A DNA stretch of 64,000 nucleotides from Aequorivita soesokkakensis (GCF_001641085.1 NZ_LXIE01000034.1:1-64000), one strand, 5' to 3'; shown: positions 34,450-43,890, counted from the first letter of the stretch. Numbers and translations are program-made. Notes: generated by a model not told the origin, from the letters alone.

Positions 34450-35112
34450 TTAGGTTGTTGCTATTGTTGCGATACTAATCTTTACATTTTCAGCTTTCAG
34501 CAATTGCAGTGCACATTTTTCCAAGGTTGCGCCGGTGGTAATAATATCGTCTACCAACAAAACGTGTTTGTTATTTATTTGATCCAAATTTTGAACGGTA
34601 AAAACCTCTTCGGCCTCAAACCGAAGCATACGCGTTTTAAAAACCTGCGATCCCGTTTTCGAAACTTTTATTAAAATTTCATCTTTATAGGGAATATTTA
34701 AAGCCGCCGCTATTTCCTTCCCAAAACCTTCCACTTGGTTGTAACCGCGCTTTTTCAGCTTTTGTTTGTGCAAGGGCACGGGAATTACCAAATCAATTTC
34801 GCGATATGCCGGAATTTCCGCCAATTCTGCTCCCAACCATTTTCCAAAGAACGAACTTATTTCTTTTTTTCCGCGGTATTTCAAATTATGCAACAATTCT
34901 TGGGTGATTCCTCTTTTCTGAAAATTGATCAATGCCGTCGCGTTTTGAACCAAAAACCTTCCGTAAAATTTATTTTTCAGCATTTCGCTTCCAGTTTTGT
35001 GAAATAATGTTAATGGAAGGGAATGAATACATTCTGCACATAAAACCTCTTGCCCCTTTAAAAGTGGTTCTTTACAAACGGCGCAAATCTTAGGAAAAAG
35101 CACATTTAACAT
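34450..35112 (-). CDS. comF: ComF family phosphoribosyltransferase-like protein
   Basis: A 220-residue ComFC-type protein. The N-terminal zinc finger has Cys10, Cys13, Cys25 and Cys28 (CAVC ... CAEC), and the C-terminal phosphoribosyltransferase fold has VLLVDDIITTGATLEKC. ComFC takes part in natural DNA uptake and recombination of imported DNA in other bacteria. Its start codon is the first of a minus-strand pair that diverges from the coiled-coil membrane protein. Confidence 0.9.
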   Translation of the reverse strand: MLNVLFPKICAVCKEPLLKGQEVLCAECIHSLPLTLFHKTGSEMLKNKFYGRFLVQNATALINFQKRGITQELLHNLKYRGKKEISSFFGKWLGAELAEIPAYREIDLVIPVPLHKQKLKKRGYNQVEGFGKEIAAALNIPYKDEILIKVSKTGSQVFKTRMLRFEAEEVFTVQNLDQINNKHVLLVDDIITTGATLEKCALQLLKAENVKISIATIATT

Positions 35113-35142
35113 ATTTTAAGAATTTTTACCATTTTGTAAACG

Positions 35143-35171
35143 TTTGTTAAAGAAATACCTACCTACTTTTA
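35143..35171 (+). promoter_or_regulatory. Candidate promoter of the coiled-coil membrane protein
   Basis: TTTG at 35143-35146 and TACTTTTA at 35164-35171 are 17 bases apart, close to the Bacteroidota -33/-7 pair (one mismatch in TAnnTTTG). The leader would be about 20 bases. Confidence 0.4.
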
Positions 35172-35195
35172 CCGCTTAAACTTAACTTATTTATT

Positions 35196-36083
35196 ATGAG
35201 TACAGAAAACGAAAACAATAGTGGCAAATTTAAGATTCTTATAGGGGTTCTTTCCGTTTTGCTAATTGCCTTGGCGGTTTATACCGTAACATTATTCAAC
35301 GATAGTAAAAGTACAGTATCAAATCTTGAGATGCAAAAAGCTGATATTGAGCAAGAACTTGAAGGTTTGATTGCAAACTATGATGAAGTAATTAAAGACA
35401 ACGAATTAAAAGACAAAGATTTACTTGCCGCTCGCGAAAGAATTACAGTTCTTTTGGACTCAGTAAAAGATGCAAAAGCCAATATTGGTTTGATCGAGAG
35501 ATATAAAATTGAGGTTGGTAAACTTAAACAAGAACGCACTATGCTTTTTAAACGTGCGGATAGTTTAATTGCTGCCAACAAACAATTGGCTATGGAGCGC
35601 GATAGCACTTCCATGGAGCTTTCCAACACAAGAATGATAGTGGATTCTGTAAGCAGTGAGAATATGGCGATGAATGAAACTATCAAAAAAGGTTCTATAG
35701 TTAAAGCTACAGACCTTCGTGGAGAAGCCGTAATTATTAGAAACAGCGGGAAAGTAGTTGATACAAAACGCGCAAGTCGTGCAGATAAAATACGCACCTG
35801 CTTTACTTTGGCGCCAAACGCCATTGCACAAAAAGGAGATAGAACATTGTATGTTCAAGTTATAAATCCAAAAAATAAAATGATGGGCGACAATGCCGTG
35901 AAACAATTTGAGGATAAAAACATTAACTACAGTGCTTCAACAAATGTGTTTTATGAAAATGACGAACTTGACGTTTGTATTCTCGTAAATTCAGCTGAAT
36001 CTGATCTTGTGGAAGGTAGATATACCATCAACCTTTTCGATGCTGGAAGCCTTGTTGCTACCACTACTATGGAACTTAAATAA
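35196..36083 (+). CDS. Membrane-anchored coiled-coil protein, unknown function
   Basis: A 295-residue protein with a short polar N terminus, one membrane helix at about 12-31 and a long coiled coil at about 38-150 (repeated KADIEQELEGL, AAREERITVLLDSV and KLKQERTMLFKRADSL patterns). A compact C-terminal domain of about 125 residues follows (VIIRNSGKVVDTKRASRADK). I do not recognise the family; similar Flavobacteriaceae proteins are often left as hypothetical. The topology points to a periplasmic or surface-exposed scaffold. Its terminator hairpin follows. Confidence 0.7.
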   Translation: MSTENENNSGKFKILIGVLSVLLIALAVYTVTLFNDSKSTVSNLEMQKADIEQELEGLIANYDEVIKDNELKDKDLLAARERITVLLDSVKDAKANIGLIERYKIEVGKLKQERTMLFKRADSLIAANKQLAMERDSTSMELSNTRMIVDSVSSENMAMNETIKKGSIVKATDLRGEAVIIRNSGKVVDTKRASRADKIRTCFTLAPNAIAQKGDRTLYVQVINPKNKMMGDNAVKQFEDKNINYSASTNVFYENDELDVCILVNSAESDLVEGRYTINLFDAGSLVATTTMELK

Positions 36084-36124
36084 GTTTATTTTATAATAAG
36101 AGTAGGTAAATTATAAAATAAATG

Positions 36125-36157
36125 AAACCGCCGTGAACATATCACGGCGGTTTTTTT
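36125..36157 (+). terminator. Intrinsic terminator after the coiled-coil gene
   Basis: A perfect stem AAACCGCCGTGA / TCACGGCGGTTT with a five-base loop and a seven-T run. It ends 12 bases before the glyS start codon, so glyS must be transcribed from its own start. Confidence 0.9.
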
Positions 36158-36164
36158 ATTTTTG
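36157..36164 (+). promoter_or_regulatory. Candidate -7 element of glyS
   Basis: TATTTTTG matches TAnnTTTG and lies four bases before the glyS ATG, directly after the T run of the preceding terminator. A transcript from it would be nearly leaderless. No clear -33 box is present within the hairpin. Confidence 0.35.
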
Positions 36165-36168
36165 CGCT

Positions 36169-37704
36169 ATGGCAAACAACGACGATCAATTTAAAAAAGT
36201 AGTATCCCACGCAAAGGAATACGGTTATATTTTTGCATCCAGCGAAATCTACGACGGCCTTAGTGCTGTTTATGATTACGCCCAAAACGGTGTAGAATTA
36301 AAGAAAAACATTCGCGAATATTGGTGGCGAAGCATGGTCTATATGCACCAAAATATCGTAGGTATTGATTCCGCAATCTTGATGCACCCCACAACTTGGA
36401 AGGCTTCCGGCCACGTTGATGCCTTCAACGACCCGTTGATAGACAACAAAGATTCCAAAAAACGCTACCGTGCAGATGTGTTGATTGAAGATTACGCTGA
36501 AAAGCTTTACCAAAAAGCACAAAAAGAAATTGAAAAAGCTAAAGGTCGTTTTGGCGATAGCTTTGACGAAGAACAATTTGTAACTACCAATCCGCGTGTT
36601 GTAAAATATTTGGAAGACCAGCGAACTATTCTCGAAAGAATGGCGCGTTCGCTTGAAAAGGAAGATTTGGCAGATGTGAAAGCTTTGATTGAAGAGCTGG
36701 AAATCGCTGACCCCGATACGGGTTCGAAAAATTGGACTGAGGTGCGACAGTTCAACCTAATGTTTGCAACAAAATTGGGCGCTTCCGCAGATAGCGCGAT
36801 GGATCTTTACCTTCGTCCAGAAACTGCACAAGGTATTTTCGTTAACTTTTTGAACGTACAAAAAAGCGGAAGGATGAAAATTCCTTTCGGAATTGCACAA
36901 ACGGGGAAAGCATTCCGTAACGAAATTGTTGCGCGCCAGTTCATCTTCCGTATGCGAGAGTTTGAACAGATGGAAATGCAATTCTTCGTTCGTCCCGGCG
37001 AGGAGCTGAAATGGTATGAATACTGGAAGGAAACTCGTTTAAAATGGCATCTTTCACTTGGGATGGGCGCAGAAAACTATCGTTTCCATGATCACGAAAA
37101 ATTGGCACATTATGCCAATGCCGCTGCGGATATTGAGTTCAATTTTCCATTTGGGTTTAAGGAATTGGAAGGAATCCATTCACGAACCGATTTCGATTTA
37201 AAAGCACACGAAAAATTCTCAGGGAAAAAACTACAATTCTTTGATCCGGAATTGAACGAAAGCTATGTGCCTTATGTTGTAGAAACCTCAATTGGTTTAG
37301 ACAGAATGTTCCTTGCTGTTTTGAGCAATTCACTGCAGGATGAAACCTTGGAAGATGGAAGTGTGCGTACTGTTTTAAAAATTCCAGCAATTTTGGCCCC
37401 CGTAAAAGCCGCTGTTTTGCCTTTGATAAAAAGAGATGGCCTGCCAGAAATTGCACAAAAAATCATTGACGATCTGCAATGGGATTACAATGTAATTTAT
37501 GATGAAAAAGATGCCGTTGGAAGACGCTACCGTCGTCAAGATGCAGCTGGAACTCCATTCTGCATTACCGTAGATCACCAAACTATTGAAGACAACACTG
37601 TAACCATTCGCTATCGCGACACGATGGAACAGGAACGAATTTCTATTGCAGAGATTTCAGAAAAGATGAAGGAAACAATTTCATACAAAAATTGGCTTTC
37701 CTAA
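36169..37704 (+). CDS. glyS: Glycine--tRNA ligase (homodimeric class II)
   Basis: A 511-residue homodimeric glycyl-tRNA synthetase of the eukaryal/archaeal type found in Bacteroidota, not the two-subunit GlyQ/GlyS form. Motif 2 is near FRNEIVARQFIFRMREFEQME, motif 3 near VVETSIGLDRMFLAVL, and the C-terminal anticodon-binding domain runs from about 410. The ATG at 36169 (MANNDDQFKK) is preferred because the reading from 36133 begins inside the terminator. Confidence 0.95.
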   Translation: MANNDDQFKKVVSHAKEYGYIFASSEIYDGLSAVYDYAQNGVELKKNIREYWWRSMVYMHQNIVGIDSAILMHPTTWKASGHVDAFNDPLIDNKDSKKRYRADVLIEDYAEKLYQKAQKEIEKAKGRFGDSFDEEQFVTTNPRVVKYLEDQRTILERMARSLEKEDLADVKALIEELEIADPDTGSKNWTEVRQFNLMFATKLGASADSAMDLYLRPETAQGIFVNFLNVQKSGRMKIPFGIAQTGKAFRNEIVARQFIFRMREFEQMEMQFFVRPGEELKWYEYWKETRLKWHLSLGMGAENYRFHDHEKLAHYANAAADIEFNFPFGFKELEGIHSRTDFDLKAHEKFSGKKLQFFDPELNESYVPYVVETSIGLDRMFLAVLSNSLQDETLEDGSVRTVLKIPAILAPVKAAVLPLIKRDGLPEIAQKIIDDLQWDYNVIYDEKDAVGRRYRRQDAAGTPFCITVDHQTIEDNTVTIRYRDTMEQERISIAEISEKMKETISYKNWLS

Positions 37705-37736
37705 AATTTTTTAAGTGGTTAATTCTATATTTTGAA

Positions 37737-37768
37737 GGAGGAGGATATTTATTTATCCTCCTTTTTTT
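37737..37768 (+). terminator. Intrinsic terminator of glyS
   Basis: AGGAGGATA pairs with TATCCTCCT around a short loop and is followed by seven T. The same bases encode the last codons of the convergent lipoprotein gene, whose stop lies in the loop. Confidence 0.85.
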
Positions 37769-38124
37769 ATGTCGATAATTTCTGCAGGGGTAGCTTTATC
37801 ACAACGGTTCATTCTTCGTAAACCGCTGAATTTTATCCAAACTTTTTGCCCGTCCTTTTTAAAGCTTTCGTCCAAATTTATCGGGTCCAAATAATAAAAC
37901 TCCATTTTGTCGCCCGGCATTTGTATCGTGTACGGGCAATCGCCTTCCTTGTCAGAATACACAACGGTGCCCAACATATAGCCTTCCGCCATCAATTTTT
38001 GTGGGTCAATAACTTCTCCAGCTGAAGTTGTTTCCTCTGTTGAAGTAGTTTGGGTTTGCTTTTCTGTGGTGCCACAGGAAAGGATTAATGTTGAAATGAT
38101 TGCAAGTCCTATTTTTAAAAACAT
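37753..38124 (-). CDS. Small lipoprotein, unknown function
   Basis: A 123-residue lipoprotein with lipobox LILSC (Cys17). A Thr/Glu/Ser-rich linker (18-38) is followed by a beta-rich domain (MLGTVVYSDKEGDCPY, FYYLDPINLDESF, WIKFSGLRRMNRC) with two cysteines that may pair. I recognise no characterised family. Its last codons (Lys-Lys-Gly-Gly) are formed by the terminator sequence of glyS. Confidence 0.7.
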   Translation of the reverse strand: MFLKIGLAIISTLILSCGTTEKQTQTTSTEETTSAGEVIDPQKLMAEGYMLGTVVYSDKEGDCPYTIQMPGDKMEFYYLDPINLDESFKKDGQKVWIKFSGLRRMNRCDKATPAEIIDIKKGG

Positions 38125-38236
38125 TTTATATTTTTTAGAATTGATTTATGAAGATACAAAAAGGAAAATATCAACTCAATATTGAGAATTAAATTCTCAA
38201 AAAATATTGCTGCTATCCTTGATAATATTTTACATG

Positions 38237-38313
38237 TGTCGATGTATTGTGAATATTTCGACATATATTTGCAGTGTGTCGATTTTATCGACATAGTTCC
38301 AATAATATGTCGA
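38237..38313 (+). promoter_or_regulatory. Array of TGTCGA boxes around the fic promoter
   Basis: Five copies of the hexamer TGTCGA within 77 bases: forward at 38237, 38277 and 38308, reverse at 38258 and 38288. The second forward and second reverse copies form a 17-base palindrome with a TTTTA centre. A -7 box TATATTTG (38264-38271) lies between the first reverse and second forward copies, and the last box ends five bases before the fic ATG. This has the layout of a repressor operator. Confidence 0.65.
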
Positions 38314-38317
38314 TAGT

Positions 38318-39391
38318 ATGTACAATCCCAATAAACCATATAACGAACTGCCTCTGCTTCCCCCATCTGAGGAAGTAGAAACGAAAAGAATACTTAAACA
38401 AGCCATTGCTTCAAATAAAATATTGGCTGAATTGAAAGGGCGCGCAGACGAAATTCCAAACCAGTCCATGCTCGTAAATGCCATAACACTTCAGGAAGCA
38501 AAAGACAGTTCCGAAATAGAAAATATTGTTACTACCCAAGATACATTGTATAAGGCATTTTCTTCTAACGTTTCTAAAACAGATGCCCAGACTAAAGAGG
38601 TTTTGAGATACAGGCAAGCGCTTTGGGATGGTTTTAATGAATTGAAAAATAGGCCGCTCTCTACCAATTCGTTCATAAAAATTGCGCAAACCATAAAAGA
38701 AAATGGCTCGGGAATTAGAAATTCATCGGGAACTGTTATAACCAGCAATAACAAGACAATCTATACCCCGCCCGAAGGGGAAAACACGATTCGAGACCTA
38801 CTTAAAAACCTCGAAGCTTTTATCCACGCAGATGACGACTTGGATTGTCTTATAAAATTGGCAATTATGCATTATCAGTTTGAGGCCATCCATCCTTTTT
38901 TTGATGGAAATGGCAGAACCGGAAGAGTACTGAACATGCTCTATATTGTTGAAAAAGGGCTATTGGATACACCCATTTTATATTTGAGCAAATACATTAT
39001 TGAGAACAAAAACGACTATTATAAGAATCTCAGAAATGTAACTGAAAATGCCATGTGGGAATCTTGGATTCTATTTATGCTCAAAGGAATTGAAGAAACC
39101 GCTTATTACACTTTGAACAAAATAAACGTAATAAATACATTGATGCACACCACGATTGGTTTTGCAAAGGAAAATCTTCCACCCCGTGTTTATTCGAAAG
39201 AATTGATTGAACTTTTATTCGAGCAACCGTATTGCAAAGTGAAATATCTCGTGGACAAAGGTATTGCCAAACGGCAGACTGCTGCAGAATACCTTAATGA
39301 ACTTGAAAAAATTGGAGTTCTAAAATCACAAAAAGTTGGGGTGGAGAATCTGTATTTAAATTTAAAATTATTTGAGGTTTTGAAGGATTAA
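38318..39391 (+). CDS. Fic family protein with N-terminal inhibitory motif and C-terminal winged helix
   Basis: A 357-residue class II Fic protein. The active site HPFFDGNGRTGR begins at His192 and is canonical for transfer of AMP from ATP to a target hydroxyl. The inhibitory helix motif (S/T)xxxE(G/N) is present as SSEIEN at 64-69, so the enzyme is held off until relieved. The final ~80 residues (IELLFEQPYCKVKYLVDKGIA ... ) look like a winged helix-turn-helix, as in SoFic-like proteins. There is no separate antitoxin gene nearby. An operator array precedes it. Confidence 0.92.
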   Translation: MYNPNKPYNELPLLPPSEEVETKRILKQAIASNKILAELKGRADEIPNQSMLVNAITLQEAKDSSEIENIVTTQDTLYKAFSSNVSKTDAQTKEVLRYRQALWDGFNELKNRPLSTNSFIKIAQTIKENGSGIRNSSGTVITSNNKTIYTPPEGENTIRDLLKNLEAFIHADDDLDCLIKLAIMHYQFEAIHPFFDGNGRTGRVLNMLYIVEKGLLDTPILYLSKYIIENKNDYYKNLRNVTENAMWESWILFMLKGIEETAYYTLNKINVINTLMHTTIGFAKENLPPRVYSKELIELLFEQPYCKVKYLVDKGIAKRQTAAEYLNELEKIGVLKSQKVGVENLYLNLKLFEVLKD

Positions 39392-39425
39392 GTGCTATTC
39401 AATTTAGACAGTCCTTAAACGGATC

Positions 39426-42400
39426 TTAAAAATACGCCCGCAACTGAATGCTTCCTGTATGTACCGTTTTGGTAGTTTCACTTTTCCTTCCAAAATACGA
39501 AAGATTGGCATCCAAATATTTCGTAATCCGTTTCTGAAAAAGCAATCGCCACGTAAAGTTGGTGCCCGGCTGCAAACCTTCCAGCATTTGATAGGCTACT
39601 GGGGAAAAAGCACTACCCTCAAATTTGTTGTCTATATAATTAAATTCACCGTTTATTGAAATTTTTTCGGCATTCGTATAAGCGAATGAAAAACCAACCG
39701 TTTGTTGGTTCAATATTTCCATATCGCCCAATTGGTTTTCTTGGTTTTTAAATTCGTAAAAAACATCAAAACGTGTTTGCTGGCTGAGTAAATACGAAAT
39801 TTTTGGATTGAATTCATAGGAATCCAAACGATAGTTTCGGTTTGCAAAATTCTCTGAAAGGCTTTCATTACTTCCCGTGGCGCCTTTTAAATTCAACAGC
39901 CAACTTTCCCAAAACTTATGGTTAAAGTTGAATTGATGGCTTTTCAGTTCACTTCGCTGCAAGCCTGTGGCTAACAAATTGTCGCTGGAAGTTGAAATAA
40001 AAGTATAGCTCGTAGTTAAATGCTGCTTCCCACGATTGAAAAATAAAGCATTTCTAAAATTCAACGTAAGCCCCAATTGGTCATCACCGCCATCTTGAAA
40101 AGGATTTATGTTGAAACCGTCATTTTTTCGTTTCACTTTTCGGTCCAAAACATAGGAAGTTTGATTGTAGAAATGTGACAGCACCTTTTTAAATCCTTCC
40201 TTATTTGCCCAATTTTGTGGGTTTAGCGTAAGAATTTGGCTGAATTTATTCTCCCTAATTTTTAAAAACACTTGATTGGGAAGCAAAACGCGAATGTATT
40301 CCGCTTGATCCTGAAACTGCGCCACTTCAAACTCTTCTAATTCCTGAATTCCGTTATTATTATAATCAATCCAAGTGTAAACGCCTTGCCCTGCGTCGGT
40401 TTTTATATATGTAAATTCTTGCTGGGGAATCACCCCATTGTTGGATTCCAAAGCAGTATTCCAACGAACTCCGCCATCAAACAAGGCTTGATTGTATAAA
40501 ATTCTTGAGTTGAGCGAACGTTCCGTTTCACGGAAAATATTTGTGGGCACAGGATTAATTGTGTCAGTTCCTTCACTCAAAAAAGGTTCATATTTTAAAG
40601 TTCTGTAATTCGCAAAAGCTGAAAGCTGCGTGTTTTCAGTATTTATTAGCCGTGATTTTAAATAAAATGTGTTTGAGGAATTCACTTTTTGAAGTGCATT
40701 ATTCCGAACGCTATCATTCACCCGAAACTGATACCCGGCTTCCACAAAAACTTTTGTGCTGTCGCCGACGCCCGAAAACACTTCAAAAGCACTGAATTTC
40801 TGGCTTATTGGCGAAATGCTATCGCGGGAAACATCTTTTATTCGGTTGTCTTCCAAAGCAACTTTTCCGCCCACCCAAGCTTTTTCAAAAGAATAGGTTG
40901 TTGTGTTGTTCAATCTGAAAAATTTTGAGGAAATGGAATCTGCTTTGCTGTTTAAATAACTTCCGTAGGTTAGTAATCTCAGCTTTTTTAATTTCAATTC
41001 CGAAACGATTACATGCCGTGTTCCATTGAAATTTTCGGTATAATTCAAATTTTGAAATTCATAACGGCCACCGCCAATTTTTGGGTGCGAAACCTCAATG
41101 CCAGAAATCACGAAACTTTGGTTCCCCATTGGGTTAACGAGGTTCCAATCTCTATTAAATTCAATATTATAAAGCCTTTCCACGGTTCTGAAATCTCTTT
41201 GCACAAAATCCAATGAGCCAAAACCATTAACTTTTAATGTATCAGCTGTTGTTAAAAGTCGTTGGGTAAAAGCCAATCTTCCCGCAAAACCGTCATTGTT
41301 GCCATCATCAATATCGCTAAAAAGATTTAGGTCATTCTTACTGCCCGCGACTTCAAAATCAATTCGTGTTTTTTCCGAAGGATGAAAGCTTCCATTTAAA
41401 CCGCCAACTTGAATTTTTATAGGCGCATTTAGACGAATTATTGGCTCATAATTTCCCTGCCGAACTCCGTTTATGGGAGCCACATATTCAAAAATACGGC
41501 TGATGGCGTTATTGTCGCTTATCACATAATCGCCATTATTGTTGCCCACGAGGGAAAAACGGACACTGAAAAGTTCATCGTCGGGATTACTGGAAAACAC
41601 GAAAACCTCTTCCCCATTTACAATTTCTTTTTTGTATAGAATTTTATTTTCGGAATACGTATCCGGCACTGCGGAAGGTGCGTTCATCAAATCGCGGTCA
41701 TCACCCGCAGCCTGTAAAATTGCCACTTGTTCTTCAGAAAGGTTTTGCTGAAGGGGTTGGTTTTTCGCATCGTTTTCGGAATAAACGTACACGCCCAAAT
41801 CCAAATTCTCGCTTGTATAATTTCCGCCGCCGTAGCCAATGAAACGCGTGTAACTTCTATCGGTGTATTGATATTCCACCGAAATCCGCATATTGCTGGT
41901 TATGGGATAGGTGGGGTTGAATTTTATCTCGCCAGCGTTGTAATCAATCACGTAATCTTCGTTTTCACCACGTTTCAAAAGCAAACCATTTACGTAAACC
42001 CGTTCGCTTCCTGAAACCACCAAAATATAAAGTTCGCCGTTGGGCCCAACCAATTTATAGGGTCCCTGATTTCCTTCCTGTCCAACAAATTCACTTTTTG
42101 AAAAAACACCGCGAACCAAAGCCCCCGAAGCAAAAGCAGAGATTTTGGAACCGTCTTCGTTGTTAAAAGTCCCGCCAAGGGAAATTCCCTGTACTTTCTT
42201 CGTAAATCTACCGAAGTAACTGTTGTTGTTCCGCAAGTCAATATCACCGGCCCGAATGTTCCAATTATCGCCATACAGCTCGATGAAAATCTGGTCAAAT
42301 TCATTCAAACTTTGCGAATAACCGCCTTCCTGCGCTGGAATATTGGCGTCTTGAATGGAAGCCCGAATGAAAACTTTATCGCTCAGTTTTCCAATAATCT

Positions 42401-42890
42401 GTAAATCCAATTCACTGTTTACTACGGCGTTTTGATTGTTCCCGATAGTAATTCCGCGCGAAATACTTCCCGAAGTATTCAGTCCGTCAAAAGGGGTGAA
42501 AGTGCTTTGGTTTGTACTTTCCTGCAATGAATACAATTTGTCAATGTTTCCCGTATTTTCAACTATAATTTTTGGATCGAGTGCAAAATAATCCCGTGTT
42601 AAAAAATCTGGATATCGCAAATATTGAATAGTGAGCGAATCCTGCTGTTGCTGTAATTCTTCGGAAAAAATAATGATTCCTTTTTTGAAATCCATTCGAT
42701 AACTGAAAGGATCGGGAGAATTTCCATCTTTATCCAGAATTGCGAACCGCTTCGGATTGATGCTCACACTGTCCAAAACCACGGTATCTTTCACCGCAAC
42801 TTTCTTTTCGCGATAGTTTGAAGAAATATCCTGCGCATAGCCAGCAGCCACAATAAAAAAGAGAAAAACAGACAGGTATAACTTCATCAA
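39426..42890 (-). CDS. Large predicted outer-membrane beta-barrel protein
   Basis: An 1154-residue exported protein; signal peptide ends near residue 19-20 (VAAGYAQDI). The rest is beta-rich with many alternating aromatic strands, including SDKVFIRASIQDAN, NWNIRAGDIDLRNNN and a C-terminal run of amphipathic strands ending IQLRAYF with a terminal Phe, which is the signature of an outer-membrane barrel. There is no TonB plug. Similar long proteins occur in Flavobacteriaceae without an assigned role. It may start at 42890 or the next ATG, 42887. Function unknown. Confidence 0.8.
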   Translation of the reverse strand: MMKLYLSVFLFFIVAAGYAQDISSNYREKKVAVKDTVVLDSVSINPKRFAILDKDGNSPDPFSYRMDFKKGIIIFSEELQQQQDSLTIQYLRYPDFLTRDYFALDPKIIVENTGNIDKLYSLQESTNQSTFTPFDGLNTSGSISRGITIGNNQNAVVNSELDLQIIGKLSDKVFIRASIQDANIPAQEGGYSQSLNEFDQIFIELYGDNWNIRAGDIDLRNNNSYFGRFTKKVQGISLGGTFNNEDGSKISAFASGALVRGVFSKSEFVGQEGNQGPYKLVGPNGELYILVVSGSERVYVNGLLLKRGENEDYVIDYNAGEIKFNPTYPITSNMRISVEYQYTDRSYTRFIGYGGGNYTSENLDLGVYVYSENDAKNQPLQQNLSEEQVAILQAAGDDRDLMNAPSAVPDTYSENKILYKKEIVNGEEVFVFSSNPDDELFSVRFSLVGNNNGDYVISDNNAISRIFEYVAPINGVRQGNYEPIIRLNAPIKIQVGGLNGSFHPSEKTRIDFEVAGSKNDLNLFSDIDDGNNDGFAGRLAFTQRLLTTADTLKVNGFGSLDFVQRDFRTVERLYNIEFNRDWNLVNPMGNQSFVISGIEVSHPKIGGGRYEFQNLNYTENFNGTRHVIVSELKLKKLRLLTYGSYLNSKADSISSKFFRLNNTTTYSFEKAWVGGKVALEDNRIKDVSRDSISPISQKFSAFEVFSGVGDSTKVFVEAGYQFRVNDSVRNNALQKVNSSNTFYLKSRLINTENTQLSAFANYRTLKYEPFLSEGTDTINPVPTNIFRETERSLNSRILYNQALFDGGVRWNTALESNNGVIPQQEFTYIKTDAGQGVYTWIDYNNNGIQELEEFEVAQFQDQAEYIRVLLPNQVFLKIRENKFSQILTLNPQNWANKEGFKKVLSHFYNQTSYVLDRKVKRKNDGFNINPFQDGGDDQLGLTLNFRNALFFNRGKQHLTTSYTFISTSSDNLLATGLQRSELKSHQFNFNHKFWESWLLNLKGATGSNESLSENFANRNYRLDSYEFNPKISYLLSQQTRFDVFYEFKNQENQLGDMEILNQQTVGFSFAYTNAEKISINGEFNYIDNKFEGSAFSPVAYQMLEGLQPGTNFTWRLLFQKRITKYLDANLSYFGRKSETTKTVHTGSIQLRAYF

Positions 42891-43007
42891 CTATAAAACT
42901 GAACACTTGGACTTTTATTTTGTCGGATATTTTATGATAACCTTTTGGGAAATTTTTAGGGTAAAAATACAATCTTATTTACTTTAGCAACGCAAATACT
43001 CCGTGTA

Positions 43008-43086
43008 ACTCTGCGGCTCTCTGCTAAACTCTGTGAAATAGCTATTACGCAGAGTTGCACAGAGAAAAGCGCAGAGAACCGCAGAG
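43008..43086. repeat. Imperfect palindromic intergenic repeat
   Basis: Left arm CTCTGCGGCTCTCTGC faces GCGCAGAGAACCGCAGAG, with inner ACTCTGTG / CACAGAG and CTCTGCG pairs. The style is the common non-coding CAGAG-rich repeat of Bacteroidota genomes. It lies in the divergent gap between the barrel gene and exonuclease III, which shows no other structure except an A/T-rich stretch near 42965-42990 that may hold the barrel promoter. Confidence 0.7.
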
Positions 43087-43119
43087 AAAAAAAGATACCC
43101 GCCTGCACGGGCATGACAT

Positions 43120-43890
43120 ATGAAAATAATCTCATACAACGTAAACGGAATCCGCGCGGCGATGCGTAAAGGTTTTATTGATTGGCTAAAAGCCGCAAAC
43201 CCCGATGTTATTTGCCTTCAAGAAACTAAAGCAAATTTTGATCAAGTGGAAATCGAGGAAATTGAAAAAGCTGGCTATCCCTATCATTATTGGTACAGTG
43301 CGGTAAAAAAGGGTTATAGCGGTGTCGCAATTCTTTCAAAAATAAAACCCAATCACGTTGAATACGGCACCGGTATTGAATATATGGATGCGGAAGGAAG
43401 AAACATTCGCGTAGATTTTGATGATGTTTCGGTGATGAGTTTGTATTTGCCCAGTGGAACAAATATTGCGCGTTTGGAGCATAAGTTTACCTATATGGCT
43501 GATTTTCAAAAATATGTCGATAATCTAAAACAACAGATTCCAAATTTGGTGATTTGCGGCGACTACAACATTTGTCACGAAGCGATTGATATTCACGATC
43601 CCGTTCGCAACAAAAACGTTTCAGGATTTTTACCGGTTGAACGGAAATGGCTGGATGGATTTATGAAAAGTGGATTTATAGACAGTTTTCGTCATTTTAA
43701 CAAAGAACCGCATAATTACACGTGGTGGAGTTACCGCGCCAATGCAAGAAACAACAACAAAGGATGGCGAATAGATTATAATTTAGTTTCAGAGCCGTTA
43801 CTTAAAAATTTGAAACGAGCCGTAATTTTGCCAGATGCGATGCACAGTGATCATTGTCCGCACTTGGTAGAACTCGAATTCCGAGCATAG
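43120..43890 (+). CDS. xth: Exodeoxyribonuclease III / AP endonuclease
   Basis: A 256-residue member of the exonuclease III/APE1 family. Seen: ISYNVNGIRAA at the start, LQETKA with the metal-binding Glu, ICGDYNICH with catalytic Asp and Asn, RIDYNLVS, and the final AMHSDHCPHLVEL with Asp and His. It repairs abasic sites and trims 3' ends of DNA. Neighbouring terminator follows 20 bases after the stop. Confidence 0.95.
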   Translation: MKIISYNVNGIRAAMRKGFIDWLKAANPDVICLQETKANFDQVEIEEIEKAGYPYHYWYSAVKKGYSGVAILSKIKPNHVEYGTGIEYMDAEGRNIRVDFDDVSVMSLYLPSGTNIARLEHKFTYMADFQKYVDNLKQQIPNLVICGDYNICHEAIDIHDPVRNKNVSGFLPVERKWLDGFMKSGFIDSFRHFNKEPHNYTWWSYRANARNNNKGWRIDYNLVSEPLLKNLKRAVILPDAMHSDHCPHLVELEFRA

